From Archangium violaceum (GTDB lineage: Bacteria > Myxococcota > Myxococcia > Myxococcales > Myxococcaceae): a DNA stretch of 64,000 bases. The stretch lies in the NCBI RefSeq assembly GCF_016887565.1, contig NZ_CP069396.1, positions 7,980,001 through 8,044,000 on the forward strand. The letters run 5' to 3'. Under the pieces are notes generated by a model. It made no database searches and was not told the DNA's origin. It saw only the letters and a program-made list of their open reading frames with translations. Of this stretch, positions 40,471-49,550 are shown piece after piece (positions within the stretch are counted from its first letter, which is position 1; every line of letters begins with the position of its first letter). The position numbers were made by a program, and so were the translations under genes.

Positions 40471-43157
40471 CAGTGCGCGTCAGCCCATGTCTTTCCCGCC
40501 CCCACTTCCACCTTGAGGGGCACCTTGAGCTTCATCACGGCGGACATGCATCGCCGCGACAGCTCCTTCACCGCCTCCACCTCCGCATCCGGGGCCTCGA
40601 AGAGGAGCTCGTCGTGCACCTGCAGCAGCATCCGCGTGCGCAGGCGCTGCTTCTCCAACTCCTTGTCCACCGCCAGCATGGCCTCCTTGATGAGGTCCGC
40701 CGCCGTGCCCTGGATGGGCATGTTGATGGCGGCGCGCTCGGCGGCCTGCACCACCTGGCGGTTCTTCGCGTTCAGGTCGCCCATCGGCCGGCGCCGGCCG
40801 AAGAGCGTCTCCACGTAGCCCTTCTCCTTGGCCACCTTCACAGTCTCGTCCAGGTAGCGCTTGATGCCCGCGTAACGCGTGAAGTAGCGCTCGATGATGT
40901 CGCGCGCCTCCTCCACCGGGATGTTGAGGCGCGTGGACAGTCCGTGCGGGCTCAGTCCGTACGCGATGCCGAAGTTGACCGTCTTCGCCACCCGCCGCTG
41001 ATCCCTCGTCACCTGGTCCTGCGCCACCCCGAAGATCTCCGCCGCCGTGCGGCTGTGGATGTCTTCATCCCGGGCGAAGGCGTCGATGAGCACCGGGTCC
41101 TCCGCGATGTGCGCCAGCAGCCGCAGCTCGATCTGGCTGTAGTCCGCGGAGACCAGCTGGTGGCCCTCCTCCGCGATGAAGGCACGGCGGATCTCCATGC
41201 CCAGCTCGGTGCGGATGGGGATGTTCTGCAGGTTCGGATCCGACGAGGACAGCCGCCCGGTGGCCGTCGCCGCCTGGTGGTAGGTCGTGTGGATGCGCCC
41301 ATCTGGCGCCACCAGGTCCGGCAGCGTGTCCAGGTACGTGCTCTTGAGCTTGGACAGCGAGCGGTACTCGATGATGGCTCGCGGCAGCGGGTGCACCTCC
41401 GCCAGCTTCTCCAGCACCTCCTGGTCCGTGGAGGGCCCCGTCTTGCCCCGCTTCAGGACGGGCAGCTCCAGCTTCTTGTAGAGCACCTCCGCCAGCTGCG
41501 GATTGGAGCCCACGTTGAACTCGGTGCCCGCCAGCTGGTGGATCTCCTTCACCTTCTGCTCACACTCGGCGCCCACCTTCTCGGAGATCTCCCGGAGCAC
41601 CTTCACGTCCAGCTTCACCCCGCGCTCCTCCATGCGCGCCAGCAGCGGCACCAGCGGCATCTCCAGCTCGCACGCGAGCTTCGCCAGCTTCAGCCCTTCC
41701 AGCTCATCCCACAGTCCAGGGGCCATTCGCCGCGCCACGTCCGCCCGGGCCGCGTAGGCCACCGAGACCTCCTGGGGCGAGAACTCCTTCAACGCCCGCG
41801 CCTTGCGACCACTCGTGACCGGCAGCTCGGGCAGATCCACCTGGAGCCGCTCGCGGGACAGGATCTCCAACCCGTGGTCACGCCGCGAGGCATCCAGCAG
41901 GTAGCTGAGCAGCTCGACGTCGTCCTCCCCTCCCCGAAGCTCAATGCCCTCGCGGTGGAGCAGCAGCGAGAGGGCCTTGAGGTCGTGCCCTCCCTTCGCC
42001 ACCTTCGCGTCCTCCAGCACCCCCTGGAGGGCCGCCTTGAACTCCGCGGGCCGCACCTGCTCCACTCCCAGTCCCTCGTGGCCCAGCGGCACGTAGCGCG
42101 TGGTGCCGTCCTCCAGCGCCACCCCCAGCCCCACCAACGTCGCGGCGAAGGGCAGGCCCTCGTAGGCGGGGATGAGCGTCACCGCGCTCCCCTCGCGAAT
42201 CTTGGCGGCCAGCGCCTCGAGTCCCGCCTTCGTGATGACGATCTCCGTCTCCAGCGTCAGCTTCGCGGGCTCCTGGGTCGGCGCCTTCGCCGGCAGCTCC
42301 CGCAGCAGCGCGGAGAACTCCAGCTCCGTGAAGAGCTGGCGCAGCTGCTCCTCGTGCACCGGCCGGCGCTTCAGCTCCTCGATGGACACACCCAGCTCGA
42401 GGTCCGTGCGGAACGTCACCAGGTCGCGCGCGCGCAGCAGGCTCTCGCGGTGCGCGGCGATGGCGTCGCGCATCTTCGGCTTCTTCACCTCGGGGAGCCG
42501 CTCCAGCAGCGCGTCCACGCCGCCGAACTGGGTCAGCAGCTCCACCGCCGTCTTCGGGCCGATGCCCGGCACCTTCGGCACGTTGTCCACCGCGTCGCCG
42601 ATGAGCGCCAGGTAGTCGCGCATCTGCCGGGGCTCGATGCCCAGCCGCTCCTTCACCTCGGCGGGGTCCGTGTAGCGCTCGTTCTGCGGATCATAGAGGT
42701 GCACGTCGTCATCGACGATCTGTACGAAGTCCTTGTCCCCCGTGACCACCAGGACGCAGAAGCCCTCGGCCTTGGCGCGCTTGCTCAAGGTGCCGATGAC
42801 GTCGTCCGCCTCCCAGCCAGCCACCTCCAGCACGGGCAGGTTGAGTCCCTCCACCACCCGGCGGATGTAGGGGAACTGCTGGCTCAGGTCCGGCGGCGTC
42901 TCCGCGCGGTTCGCCTTGTAGTTGGGGTCGATCTTCTGACGCTCGGCGCGGCTCTCCTTGTCGAAGGCGAGCGCGACGTGGGTGGGGTTCAGCTCCTTGA
43001 GCGCCTTGAGGACCTGACGGGTGAATCCCAGGGTGGCGTTGGTGGGCACACCCTGGCGGTTCGTCAGGGGGGGAATCGCGTGATAGGCGCGGAAGATGAA
43101 GCTGGAGGCGTCGATCAGGACGAGGCGGGGCGTGCCGCTCGGAGGGCTCGGAACCAT
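40470..43157 (-). CDS. polA: DNA polymerase I
   Basis: An 895-residue Pol I used in replication (Okazaki processing) and repair. The N-terminal 5'-3' exonuclease opens with LIDASSFIFRAYHA. The middle 3'-5' exonuclease region lacks the DTE motif (the aligned place reads TLIPAYEG), so proofreading is probably lost. The polymerase core has LVSADYSQIELRLLAHIAEDP, the O-helix RRVAKTVNFGIAYGLS and VHDELLFEAP. It ends in KTWADAH, close to the E. coli end. Its stop overlaps the ATG of the AHH toxin (TGATG). Confidence 0.96.
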   Translation of the reverse strand: MVPSPPSGTPRLVLIDASSFIFRAYHAIPPLTNRQGVPTNATLGFTRQVLKALKELNPTHVALAFDKESRAERQKIDPNYKANRAETPPDLSQQFPYIRRVVEGLNLPVLEVAGWEADDVIGTLSKRAKAEGFCVLVVTGDKDFVQIVDDDVHLYDPQNERYTDPAEVKERLGIEPRQMRDYLALIGDAVDNVPKVPGIGPKTAVELLTQFGGVDALLERLPEVKKPKMRDAIAAHRESLLRARDLVTFRTDLELGVSIEELKRRPVHEEQLRQLFTELEFSALLRELPAKAPTQEPAKLTLETEIVITKAGLEALAAKIREGSAVTLIPAYEGLPFAATLVGLGVALEDGTTRYVPLGHEGLGVEQVRPAEFKAALQGVLEDAKVAKGGHDLKALSLLLHREGIELRGGEDDVELLSYLLDASRRDHGLEILSRERLQVDLPELPVTSGRKARALKEFSPQEVSVAYAARADVARRMAPGLWDELEGLKLAKLACELEMPLVPLLARMEERGVKLDVKVLREISEKVGAECEQKVKEIHQLAGTEFNVGSNPQLAEVLYKKLELPVLKRGKTGPSTDQEVLEKLAEVHPLPRAIIEYRSLSKLKSTYLDTLPDLVAPDGRIHTTYHQAATATGRLSSSDPNLQNIPIRTELGMEIRRAFIAEEGHQLVSADYSQIELRLLAHIAEDPVLIDAFARDEDIHSRTAAEIFGVAQDQVTRDQRRVAKTVNFGIAYGLSPHGLSTRLNIPVEEARDIIERYFTRYAGIKRYLDETVKVAKEKGYVETLFGRRRPMGDLNAKNRQVVQAAERAAINMPIQGTAADLIKEAMLAVDKELEKQRLRTRMLLQVHDELLFEAPDAEVEAVKELSRRCMSAVMKLKVPLKVEVGAGKTWADAH
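40473..40494. repeat. polA 3' end copy within polA (cassette boundary)
   Basis: This is the native copy, in frame at the end of polA. It is the partner of 38521-38542, 21 of 22 bases identical. The repeat stops precisely at the last sense codon; the stop codon belongs to the unique sequence of the cassette side. Confidence 0.8.
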
Positions 43158-43200
43158 AGACCCCCGGCCTTAACCGACCCCCCAGCCCCCTGTCCATGCC

Positions 43201-43243
43201 GGGCCGCGCTCCGGGAGCAACCGTCAACGCTCCCGGAGGGCCC
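43201..43243 (-). terminator. Strong hairpin after the FHA-FHA gene
   Basis: CTCCGGGAGC (43209-43218) and GCTCCCGGAG (43229-43238) form a perfect 10-bp stem, extended by GGGCC (43201-43205) with GGCCC (43239-43243). It lies a few bases past the FHA-FHA stop and upstream of polA. There is no T-run, but it is the natural end of the secretion operon. Confidence 0.55.
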
Positions 43244-43249
43244 GGGTGT

Positions 43250-45499
43250 TCAGCAACCGTTCTCCGTCTTCAGGGCCTTCACCTTCTCATCGAGCCCATC
43301 GCCCGGGACGGCGAAGTCCAGCACGGCGTCCAGATCCTCACAGGCCTCGGCCGACTTGAGGGCCTTGAGGCCTCGCGTGGAGCAGCGGCCCACCTGCGAG
43401 TTCAGGTCCGTGTTGCCCGCATAGAAGCGGAAGCCCAGCTTCCAGATGCGGCAGGCGCGCCGTCCGTCGCCACGGTCATCCCAGTACTTGCCCCGGATGA
43501 TGGCCTTGGACGCCATGTCCTGCTGGATGTTCCTCCGGTACGAGGACGGCTTGCTCTCCACCATGTCGCCCATCAGCCGCTTGTCCACGTCCAGCGCCTC
43601 CAGCAGCGGATCCGCGGCCTTCTCCACGTCCTCGAGCTGCAGCAGTCCCTGGCCGATCTTGAAGAGCTGATCCACGTTGGACACGTCCGCCAGCAACTTG
43701 TCCGTCTCCCCGTGGTGCTGGGCCAGCTCGTAGTTGGAGCGCAGCTTCTGCAGCGTGGCGAGCGCCTCGGTCCCGCGTCCGCCCCAGTAGTCCATCATCG
43801 CGGCGACCATGAACTTGTGCGGCAGGCGCTGCTTGAAGGTGTCCTCCACCTGCTTGCGCACGTCCGTCGGCTTGTCGTCCTCCATGAAGATGTCCGACAC
43901 GGGGCAGCGCCAGGGCGCGGCGTTGGGATCCAACCGGCGCCGGGCGACGAGGAAGTCCAGGTACATCTTGTCCTTCGGCCGCCACTCGGTGCGACCCAGC
44001 CGCTTGCCCTTGTCGAGCACCAGGGTGAAGCCGATGGGCGGCTCCAGCTCCTCGCGGGACATCTTCTGGCAGGCGAAGCCCATGTAGCGCTCGCACCGGG
44101 GCACCGCGGCGCTCCACTGGCCGTCGCGCAGGTACGTCTTGCAGTCGTCCCCGGCGCGCTTCATCACCTGGGCCGCCGCCTCCAGCACCTTCGGCTTCGC
44201 CCGGCGGAAGTAGGAGCTCTCCTTGGTGATCTTCTTGAAGGAGTCCAGCGCCTCCTCTTCCTTCTGACGCATGAGCGCCTTCTCGCCCTGCGCGAAGTAC
44301 TCGGACGCCTCCTTCTCCATCTTGATGCGGCGCATGAGGCTGTTGGCCTCGGCGTTGATGGGATCGATGTCCAGCGCCTTCGAGCACGAGTCCTCGGCCT
44401 TCACCCAGTCCGGCTCGCTGCCCATCTCCGTGGAGCAGTAGGAGCGGCACTTGCTGAGCAGCTCCTGCACCTGCTCCACCGGGCTCATGGGAGGCGGACC
44501 CTTCTTCGCCACCGCGGCCTCCTTCGAGGCCGCGCCGCCACCGCCCAGGGTGGTCTTGGTGATCGCCACCACCAGGAAGAGGCCCACCACGCCAGCGGCC
44601 ACCACCAGCAGCTTCTTTCGCGAGGCCGCCAGGGGTGCCGCCACCGGGGCCTCCGCGCCGCCCGCCCCACGCCGGGTGGGCACCTCCCGTCCACCCCGCC
44701 GCGCCGGCAGGTTGGAGGCGCCACCGCCACCCTCGAGCACCATCTCCACCATGCCGAAGGTGATGACGTCTCCCGGCTGCAACACCACCTGCTGGGTGCC
44801 CGCCGGCTCGCCATTGACCAGCGTGCCGTTGGCGCTGCCCAGATCGCGCAGCACCACGCCCTCGGGCGTGGCCTCGACCTCGGCGTGCCTGCGGCTCAAC
44901 GAGTCGTCCTCGATCAGCACCGCGGCGGGCGCCTGGCGGCCCACCAGCAGCTTGCCCTTCACGGGGAACTTCTGGTTGGCCCAGGGGCCGGTGAGGCCCT
45001 TGAGCACCGGGGGCCCACCGTCCTCCGCTCCCTCCGCGGGGGCGGGCCGGGGACGCTTCGCCAGCGCCGAGGGGCCTCCCGCGCCCGGGGCGGACCGCTT
45101 GACGGCGGGCATGGCCCGGGTGGCGCGCGGGCTCTCCTCGCCCAGCGCCTCGGACTCCTCACCCGCCGGCTTCGCCGCCCGGCGAGGCCCGGAGCTCGCG
45201 GCCGAACGCGCGGACGCCTTGAGCCGCAGCTCGTAGTCGCCCAGCAGCACCACGGCCTTGGGCGTCAGCGGCGTCATGCCGGTGATGCGCTGGCCATCCA
45301 CGAAGGTGCCGTTGGCGCTGCCCACGTCCTCCACCATCACCTTGCCGCCCTCCACCACGAAGCGGGCGTGGCGGCGCGATACTCCGCCCTCGGCAAGGAC
45401 CAGGTCATTGGTGCCTTCCTGGCGGCCGATCTTCAGCTCACCGGAAAGCTCGTGCTCGCTCTCGTTGCCGTCGGGGTGACGGACGACCAGGGTAGGCAT
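43250..45499 (-). CDS. Two-FHA-domain membrane protein with TPR-like tail
   Basis: A 749-residue protein. FHA domain one is near 20-90 (RRHARF, then SANGTFVDG), and FHA domain two near 170-250 (SRRHAE, SANGTLVNG). A Pro/Ala-rich stretch carries basic patches, followed by one membrane segment near 295-312. The C-terminal 430 residues are helical and TPR-like. FHA domains bind phosphothreonine, so the protein probably links Ser/Thr kinases to the Tad machine. It follows the FHA-CpaF gene by 7 bases on the same strand and is its likely partner. Confidence 0.82.
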   Translation of the reverse strand: MPTLVVRHPDGNESEHELSGELKIGRQEGTNDLVLAEGGVSRRHARFVVEGGKVMVEDVGSANGTFVDGQRITGMTPLTPKAVVLLGDYELRLKASARSAASSGPRRAAKPAGEESEALGEESPRATRAMPAVKRSAPGAGGPSALAKRPRPAPAEGAEDGGPPVLKGLTGPWANQKFPVKGKLLVGRQAPAAVLIEDDSLSRRHAEVEATPEGVVLRDLGSANGTLVNGEPAGTQQVVLQPGDVITFGMVEMVLEGGGGASNLPARRGGREVPTRRGAGGAEAPVAAPLAASRKKLLVVAAGVVGLFLVVAITKTTLGGGGAASKEAAVAKKGPPPMSPVEQVQELLSKCRSYCSTEMGSEPDWVKAEDSCSKALDIDPINAEANSLMRRIKMEKEASEYFAQGEKALMRQKEEEALDSFKKITKESSYFRRAKPKVLEAAAQVMKRAGDDCKTYLRDGQWSAAVPRCERYMGFACQKMSREELEPPIGFTLVLDKGKRLGRTEWRPKDKMYLDFLVARRRLDPNAAPWRCPVSDIFMEDDKPTDVRKQVEDTFKQRLPHKFMVAAMMDYWGGRGTEALATLQKLRSNYELAQHHGETDKLLADVSNVDQLFKIGQGLLQLEDVEKAADPLLEALDVDKRLMGDMVESKPSSYRRNIQQDMASKAIIRGKYWDDRGDGRRACRIWKLGFRFYAGNTDLNSQVGRCSTRGLKALKSAEACEDLDAVLDFAVPGDGLDEKVKALKTENGC

Positions 45500-45506
45500 G
45501 GTGACG

Positions 45507-47282
45507 TCAGTCCTCGCGGAAGATGCTCATGTTGACGGGGATGCCCTTGCGCTGCAGGTCATCGTAGAACTTCGGCACGAAGCCGCTGGCCACGAAGCGC
45601 CCGCGCACCTTCCCGTCGTCCGAGAAGCCTTCCTGCTTGTAATAGAAGATGTCCTGGAGGGTGACGATGTCCACCTCCATGCCGGCGATCTCGGTGATGT
45701 AGCAGATCTTCCGCGTCCCATCCGAGAAGCGCGTCTGCTGCACGATGAGGTGCACCGCGCTGGCGATCTGCTCGCGGATGGCCTTCACCGGCAGCTCCAT
45801 GCCGCTCATCAGCACCATCGTCTCCAGCCGGGCGATGGCGTCGCGCGGCGTGTTGGCGTGCAGCGTGGTGAGCGAGCCGTCGTGGCCCGTGTTCATCGCC
45901 TGGAGCATGTCCAGCGTCTCGCCCGCGCGGCACTCGCCCACCACGATGCGGTCCGGCCGCATGCGCAGGCAGTTCTTCACCAGATCGCGAATGGCGATGG
46001 CGCCCTTGCCTTCCAGGTTGGGCGGGCGGCTCTCCAGCTGCACCCAGTGCTCCTGCGGCAGCTGAAGCTCCGCCGCGTCCTCCACCGTGACGATGCGCTC
46101 GTCCTCGGGGATGAAGGAGCTGATGATGTTGAGCGTCGTCGTCTTCCCCGAGCCCGTACCGCCGGAGATGACGATGTTCTTGCGCGCCCGCACGCACATC
46201 TCCAGGAACTCGGCCATCTGCGCGGTGACGGTCTTGTACTTGATGAGATCCTGGATCTTCAGCGAGTCCTTCTTGAACTTGCGGATGGTGATGCAGGGTC
46301 CCTTGAGCGCCAGCGGCGGGATGATGGCGTTGACGCGGCTGCCGTCCTTGAGGCGCGCGTCCACCAGCGGGCTGGACTCGTCGATGCGCCGGCCGATGGG
46401 CGCGACGATCCGCTCGATGACGCCGAGCACCGCCTGGTTCGAGCTGAACGTCTTCTCGGACAGGACCAGCTTGCCCTTGCGCTCGATGTAGATCTGGTTG
46501 GCGTGGTTCACCATGATCTCGCTGATCTCATCCGACGCGAGGAACGCCTCGAGGGGCCCCAGGCCCAGCGCCTCGTTGATGACGTCGGTGAGCAGCTCCT
46601 CCCGGTCCACCTCTCCCGGGAGCTCTCCGTCCGCCTCCATCTGGTCGATGATGTCGCGGATGGCCTTCTCGGTGCGCCGCCACAGCTCCTCGTCGCCGAG
46701 CCGGTCCATGTCCATGCGGCGCAGGTCGAGGTACTCGATGAGGCGGTCGTGGATCTCCTTCTGGAGCCGGGTATAGGCCTCCAGCCGGGGGTCCACGCGC
46801 TTCCTGTTCTTCGCCAGCGCCGAGGCCAGCGAGGCCGGCATGCGCGCGTTGGCCGCCGGCTGGGGCTCGGGCTCCGGCTCGTCGTAGGCCGGCTCCTCCT
46901 CGGCGTACTGGCCCTCTCCACCGTCGTCGTAGCCCTGCTCCTCCTCGTAGTACTCCTCCTCGGGAGGGGCCGTGCGCGTCATGCTCTGCTCGGCCAGCGG
47001 CTCGACGTTGATGATGTAGTCGCCGATGAAGATCTGATCCGAGGGCTTCACCACCTGCGGACCGGCGATCTTCTTGCCGTTCACGAAGGTGCCGTTCGTG
47101 GACTTCATGTCCACGACGATGAGCTTGCCGTCCTTGGAGACGATCTTCGAGTGGTACTTGGAGACGTTGCCCTTGGCGAGGACGATGTCATTTCCGGCGA
47201 GGCGGCCGATGGTGATCTCGTTCTTCTCGAACTCGATCTGCTCGGTACCTCCGCCCTTCTCCTCGAGCGTGACGAGAAACAT
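45507..47282 (-). CDS. cpaF: FHA-CpaF fusion ATPase of a Tad-type secretion system
   Basis: A 591-residue protein. An FHA domain fills the first 90 residues (TIGRLAGNDIVL, KYHSKIV, STNGTFVNG). An acidic linker at 100-165 leads to a CpaF/TadA secretion ATPase with Walker A SGGTGSGKTT near 372-381 and the later GHDGSLTTLHANT and RIVTVEDAAELQLP segments. It drives assembly or secretion through the CpaC secretin. The FHA fusion would place the ATPase under kinase control. The ATG at 47282 gives the family N-terminus; an upstream in-frame GTG is not supported. Confidence 0.92.
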   Translation of the reverse strand: MFLVTLEEKGGGTEQIEFEKNEITIGRLAGNDIVLAKGNVSKYHSKIVSKDGKLIVVDMKSTNGTFVNGKKIAGPQVVKPSDQIFIGDYIINVEPLAEQSMTRTAPPEEEYYEEEQGYDDGGEGQYAEEEPAYDEPEPEPQPAANARMPASLASALAKNRKRVDPRLEAYTRLQKEIHDRLIEYLDLRRMDMDRLGDEELWRRTEKAIRDIIDQMEADGELPGEVDREELLTDVINEALGLGPLEAFLASDEISEIMVNHANQIYIERKGKLVLSEKTFSSNQAVLGVIERIVAPIGRRIDESSPLVDARLKDGSRVNAIIPPLALKGPCITIRKFKKDSLKIQDLIKYKTVTAQMAEFLEMCVRARKNIVISGGTGSGKTTTLNIISSFIPEDERIVTVEDAAELQLPQEHWVQLESRPPNLEGKGAIAIRDLVKNCLRMRPDRIVVGECRAGETLDMLQAMNTGHDGSLTTLHANTPRDAIARLETMVLMSGMELPVKAIREQIASAVHLIVQQTRFSDGTRKICYITEIAGMEVDIVTLQDIFYYKQEGFSDDGKVRGRFVASGFVPKFYDDLQRKGIPVNMSIFRED

Positions 47283-47307
47283 GGCGTGGATGCTACCAAG
47301 CGCTCCC

Positions 47308-47400
47308 GTCCTCTCAAAGAGGACGCGACGCGATGAGCCACGCCGCCCTTCGAAAAGGGCGAGGCCGGCGCCCATCCCCAGAGGGGACGAGGCCGGCCTC
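47308..47400 (-). promoter_or_regulatory. Three tandem hairpins between cpaC and FHA-cpaF
   Basis: Perfect stems: GTCCTCT/AGAGGAC (47308-47324), CGCCCTT/AAGGGCG (47342-47359 region) and GAGGCCGGC/GCCGGCCTC (47361-47400), all within the 141-base gap between the secretin stop and the ATPase start. They may attenuate read-through, set relative levels of the two proteins, or hide an internal promoter. Confidence 0.5.
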
Positions 47401-47423
47401 GAGCAACCGAGCAGCCGTGCGGC

Positions 47424-48872
47424 TCAGTCGAAGATGTTGAAGTTCACCTCGGAGCGGGCCTGCTTGTAGCGGCTCTTCACGTCCTCGATGATCGTCCGGA
47501 TCTTGTCCGAGTCCGGGTTGACGATGCGGGGCGTCACGAAGATGACCAGCTCGCGCTTGGTGGAGTCGAAGGCCCGGCTCTTGAAGAGCTCGCCGATGAT
47601 GGGGATGTGGCCCAGGCCCGGCAGCTTGGAGACGGCCTTCTGCTCGTCGTGGCTGAACACGCCCGACAGGACGATCGTCTCGCCGTGGCGCACGGTGACG
47701 TTCGTCTTCACCTTGCGGGTGCGGAAGCCGGGGACGGCCGACGAGCCGCCGAAGGACACGGACACCGAGGTGTCCAGCTCGCTCGCCTCGGCCTCGATCT
47801 CCGTCTGGATGTTGCCGTTGCGGTCCGCCGTGGGGCGCAGGTTGAGGATGACGCCGTACTGCTTGTACTCCACGGTGAACTGGTTCTGGGTGATGAGCGG
47901 GATGGGCACCTCGCCACCGGCCAGGAACTCGGCCTTCTCACCGCTGGCGCACACCAGCTTGGGCTGGGCGAGCAGCCGGCCGTAGCCGTCGTTGCCCTGG
48001 AAGCCGACGGAGAACTCCGAGCCACCGTTGATGGCCAGCAGGCCGCGGCCCGAGCCGAACGAGGCCGGGAACAGCTCCTGGGTGATGTTGGCCGTGGCCG
48101 TCACGGTGCCGGTGATGTCCGTGGGGTACTTGATGCCGTAGCGGTCACGCGAGTTGCGGCGGATCTCGACGAACTGCACCTCGGAGAGGATCATCCGCTT
48201 GATGCCGACGACGAGCAGGTTCTCCACCTTCTCGCCCACCGCCTTGGTGATGAGCTCGGCCTTCTGCAGGTCCTGCTGGCTCTCCACCGAGCCCTCCAGG
48301 AAGATGGTGGCGCCCACCACGTTCACCTGCACGTTGCGCAGGCCCGCCTTCTGGAAGGCCGCCGTGAGGTTCTGCGCCACCAGCTTCTTGGCGTTGGGCG
48401 CCACCTTCACGAAGCTCTTCACGTTCGGGTAGAGCGACACCACCTGATCGATGCGCTCCGCGTCGCCCGTGGTGTAGGCCTGACCGTCCAGGTAGATGCG
48501 GTCTCCCACCATGCGCACGGACACGCCCTCGATCTCCCCGAGCAGCTTCTTGATCTCGGAGATGACCTCGTTGGGGTCCTGCTTGCGCACGGTGACCAGG
48601 TAGCTGACGCGCTGACCGGAGCTCTTCCAGATGAGCAGCGTCGTCTTGCCCTCGGACTGGCCGATGAGCAGCACCTGGCTGTTGCCGATGATCTTCACCT
48701 CGATGATGTTGGGATCACCCACGGCGATGCGGGTGGTACCCGGCACGGGGAGCACCTTCTGGGTGCCCACCCCGAGGCTGATGGTGCTGCCCTCCTGGGC
48801 CCGCGCGGAGCCCGCCGCGAACAGGGCCAGCAGGGCGCCGAGCGCGGCCACCTGCGTGAAGCGTCCAAGCAT
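47424..48872 (-). CDS. cpaC: CpaC/RcpA-type secretin of a Tad system
   Basis: A 482-residue secretin with a signal peptide (LLALFAAGSARAQ). It has a pilus-assembly N domain (TISLGVGTQKVLPVPGTTRIAVGDP near 30-55), a BON-like domain near 130-200, and the C-terminal secretin channel with SVSFGGSSAVPGFRTRKVKT and VSKLPGLGHIPIIGELFKSR near the end. It forms the outer-membrane channel of the Tad apparatus. The ATG at 48872 gives the signal peptide directly. It starts 33 bases after the CpaA stop on the same strand. Confidence 0.93.
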   Translation of the reverse strand: MLGRFTQVAALGALLALFAAGSARAQEGSTISLGVGTQKVLPVPGTTRIAVGDPNIIEVKIIGNSQVLLIGQSEGKTTLLIWKSSGQRVSYLVTVRKQDPNEVISEIKKLLGEIEGVSVRMVGDRIYLDGQAYTTGDAERIDQVVSLYPNVKSFVKVAPNAKKLVAQNLTAAFQKAGLRNVQVNVVGATIFLEGSVESQQDLQKAELITKAVGEKVENLLVVGIKRMILSEVQFVEIRRNSRDRYGIKYPTDITGTVTATANITQELFPASFGSGRGLLAINGGSEFSVGFQGNDGYGRLLAQPKLVCASGEKAEFLAGGEVPIPLITQNQFTVEYKQYGVILNLRPTADRNGNIQTEIEAEASELDTSVSVSFGGSSAVPGFRTRKVKTNVTVRHGETIVLSGVFSHDEQKAVSKLPGLGHIPIIGELFKSRAFDSTKRELVIFVTPRIVNPDSDKIRTIIEDVKSRYKQARSEVNFNIFD

Positions 48873-48904
48873 CGTGAGAGTTCCCTCTTCGCGTCGCATC
48901 CGAG

Positions 48905-49441
48905 CTACCCCAGTCTGTCGTGCTGCCACCACATGGCCCAGAAAGTTCCCAACGCGATCGCCACCCCATAGGGGATGTGGCGTCGCGGTCCGCCCACCGC
49001 GCCCTCATGCATCAGTCGGACGCGCACGGCCCAGCGCCGCAGCACGTCTCCCAGCGTCTCCCACACGGCGCCTTCCCACAGCAGCGTCACCACCGCCTGC
49101 ACCGCGCCCACCAACGAGATGAACGCCGCCGCGGCCATCACCGCGGGGAAGCCCAGCACCGCTCCCACCCCCGCCATCAACTTCACGTCTCCCCACCCCA
49201 TCCTGCCGCGCAGCGCCCCCGGTACCAGCAGCAGCGCCAGCCCCGCCCCGGACACCACCCCACTCACCAGCCCCGTCTCCAGATCCCCCACCCCCTCGGC
49301 CCACAGACGCACGCCCAACGCCACCGCCACCAGGGGATAGGTGACGACGTCGAGGATCTGGCGGCGCATCACGTCCGTGGCCACCGAGACCACCAGCGCC
49401 ACTCCCAGCACGGTCCAGAGCGCGATGTGGAAGGGAGTCAT
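48905..49441 (-). CDS. cpaA: CpaA-type prepilin peptidase
   Basis: A 178-residue integral membrane protease of the A24 family. Six hydrophobic segments are visible. The catalytic aspartates are Asp23 (VVSVATD near the N-terminus) and Asp85 in GWGDVKLMAG. It matures Flp-type pilin-like subunits. There is no methylation domain, as normal for TadV/CpaA. No pilin gene was seen in this window, so its substrates are encoded elsewhere. Confidence 0.9.
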   Translation of the reverse strand: MTPFHIALWTVLGVALVVSVATDVMRRQILDVVTYPLVAVALGVRLWAEGVGDLETGLVSGVVSGAGLALLLVPGALRGRMGWGDVKLMAGVGAVLGFPAVMAAAAFISLVGAVQAVVTLLWEGAVWETLGDVLRRWAVRVRLMHEGAVGGPRRHIPYGVAIALGTFWAMWWQHDRLG

Positions 49442-49480
49442 CAGGAACCCGCCCTCGCCGAGAGGAGGACGGGTCTGAGG

Positions 49481-49510
49481 AATAAATCAGGGAGGGCCGC
49501 TCTCCGTCAA
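49481..49510 (-). promoter_or_regulatory. Possible promoter for the cpaA-cpaC-cpaF operon
   Basis: On the minus strand, TTGACG (49505-49510) and TTTATT (49481-49486) are 18 bases apart, with transcription expected near 49474, about 33 bases before the CpaA start. The -35 is strong and the -10 moderate. Confidence 0.4.
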
Positions 49511-49550
49511 TTGGCGAACAGCCCAAACCCCTGACGCGACGGCACCGCCC

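Noticed and set aside
38274-40500. A full integrative element with integrase at the polA end
   Set aside because: No integrase, transposase or relaxase is encoded between or near the two polA-end copies. Only the toxin and immunity genes lie inside.
40401-43424. A 1,007-codon plus-strand frame opposite polA
   Set aside because: Opposite a conserved DNA polymerase I with all motifs on the other strand.
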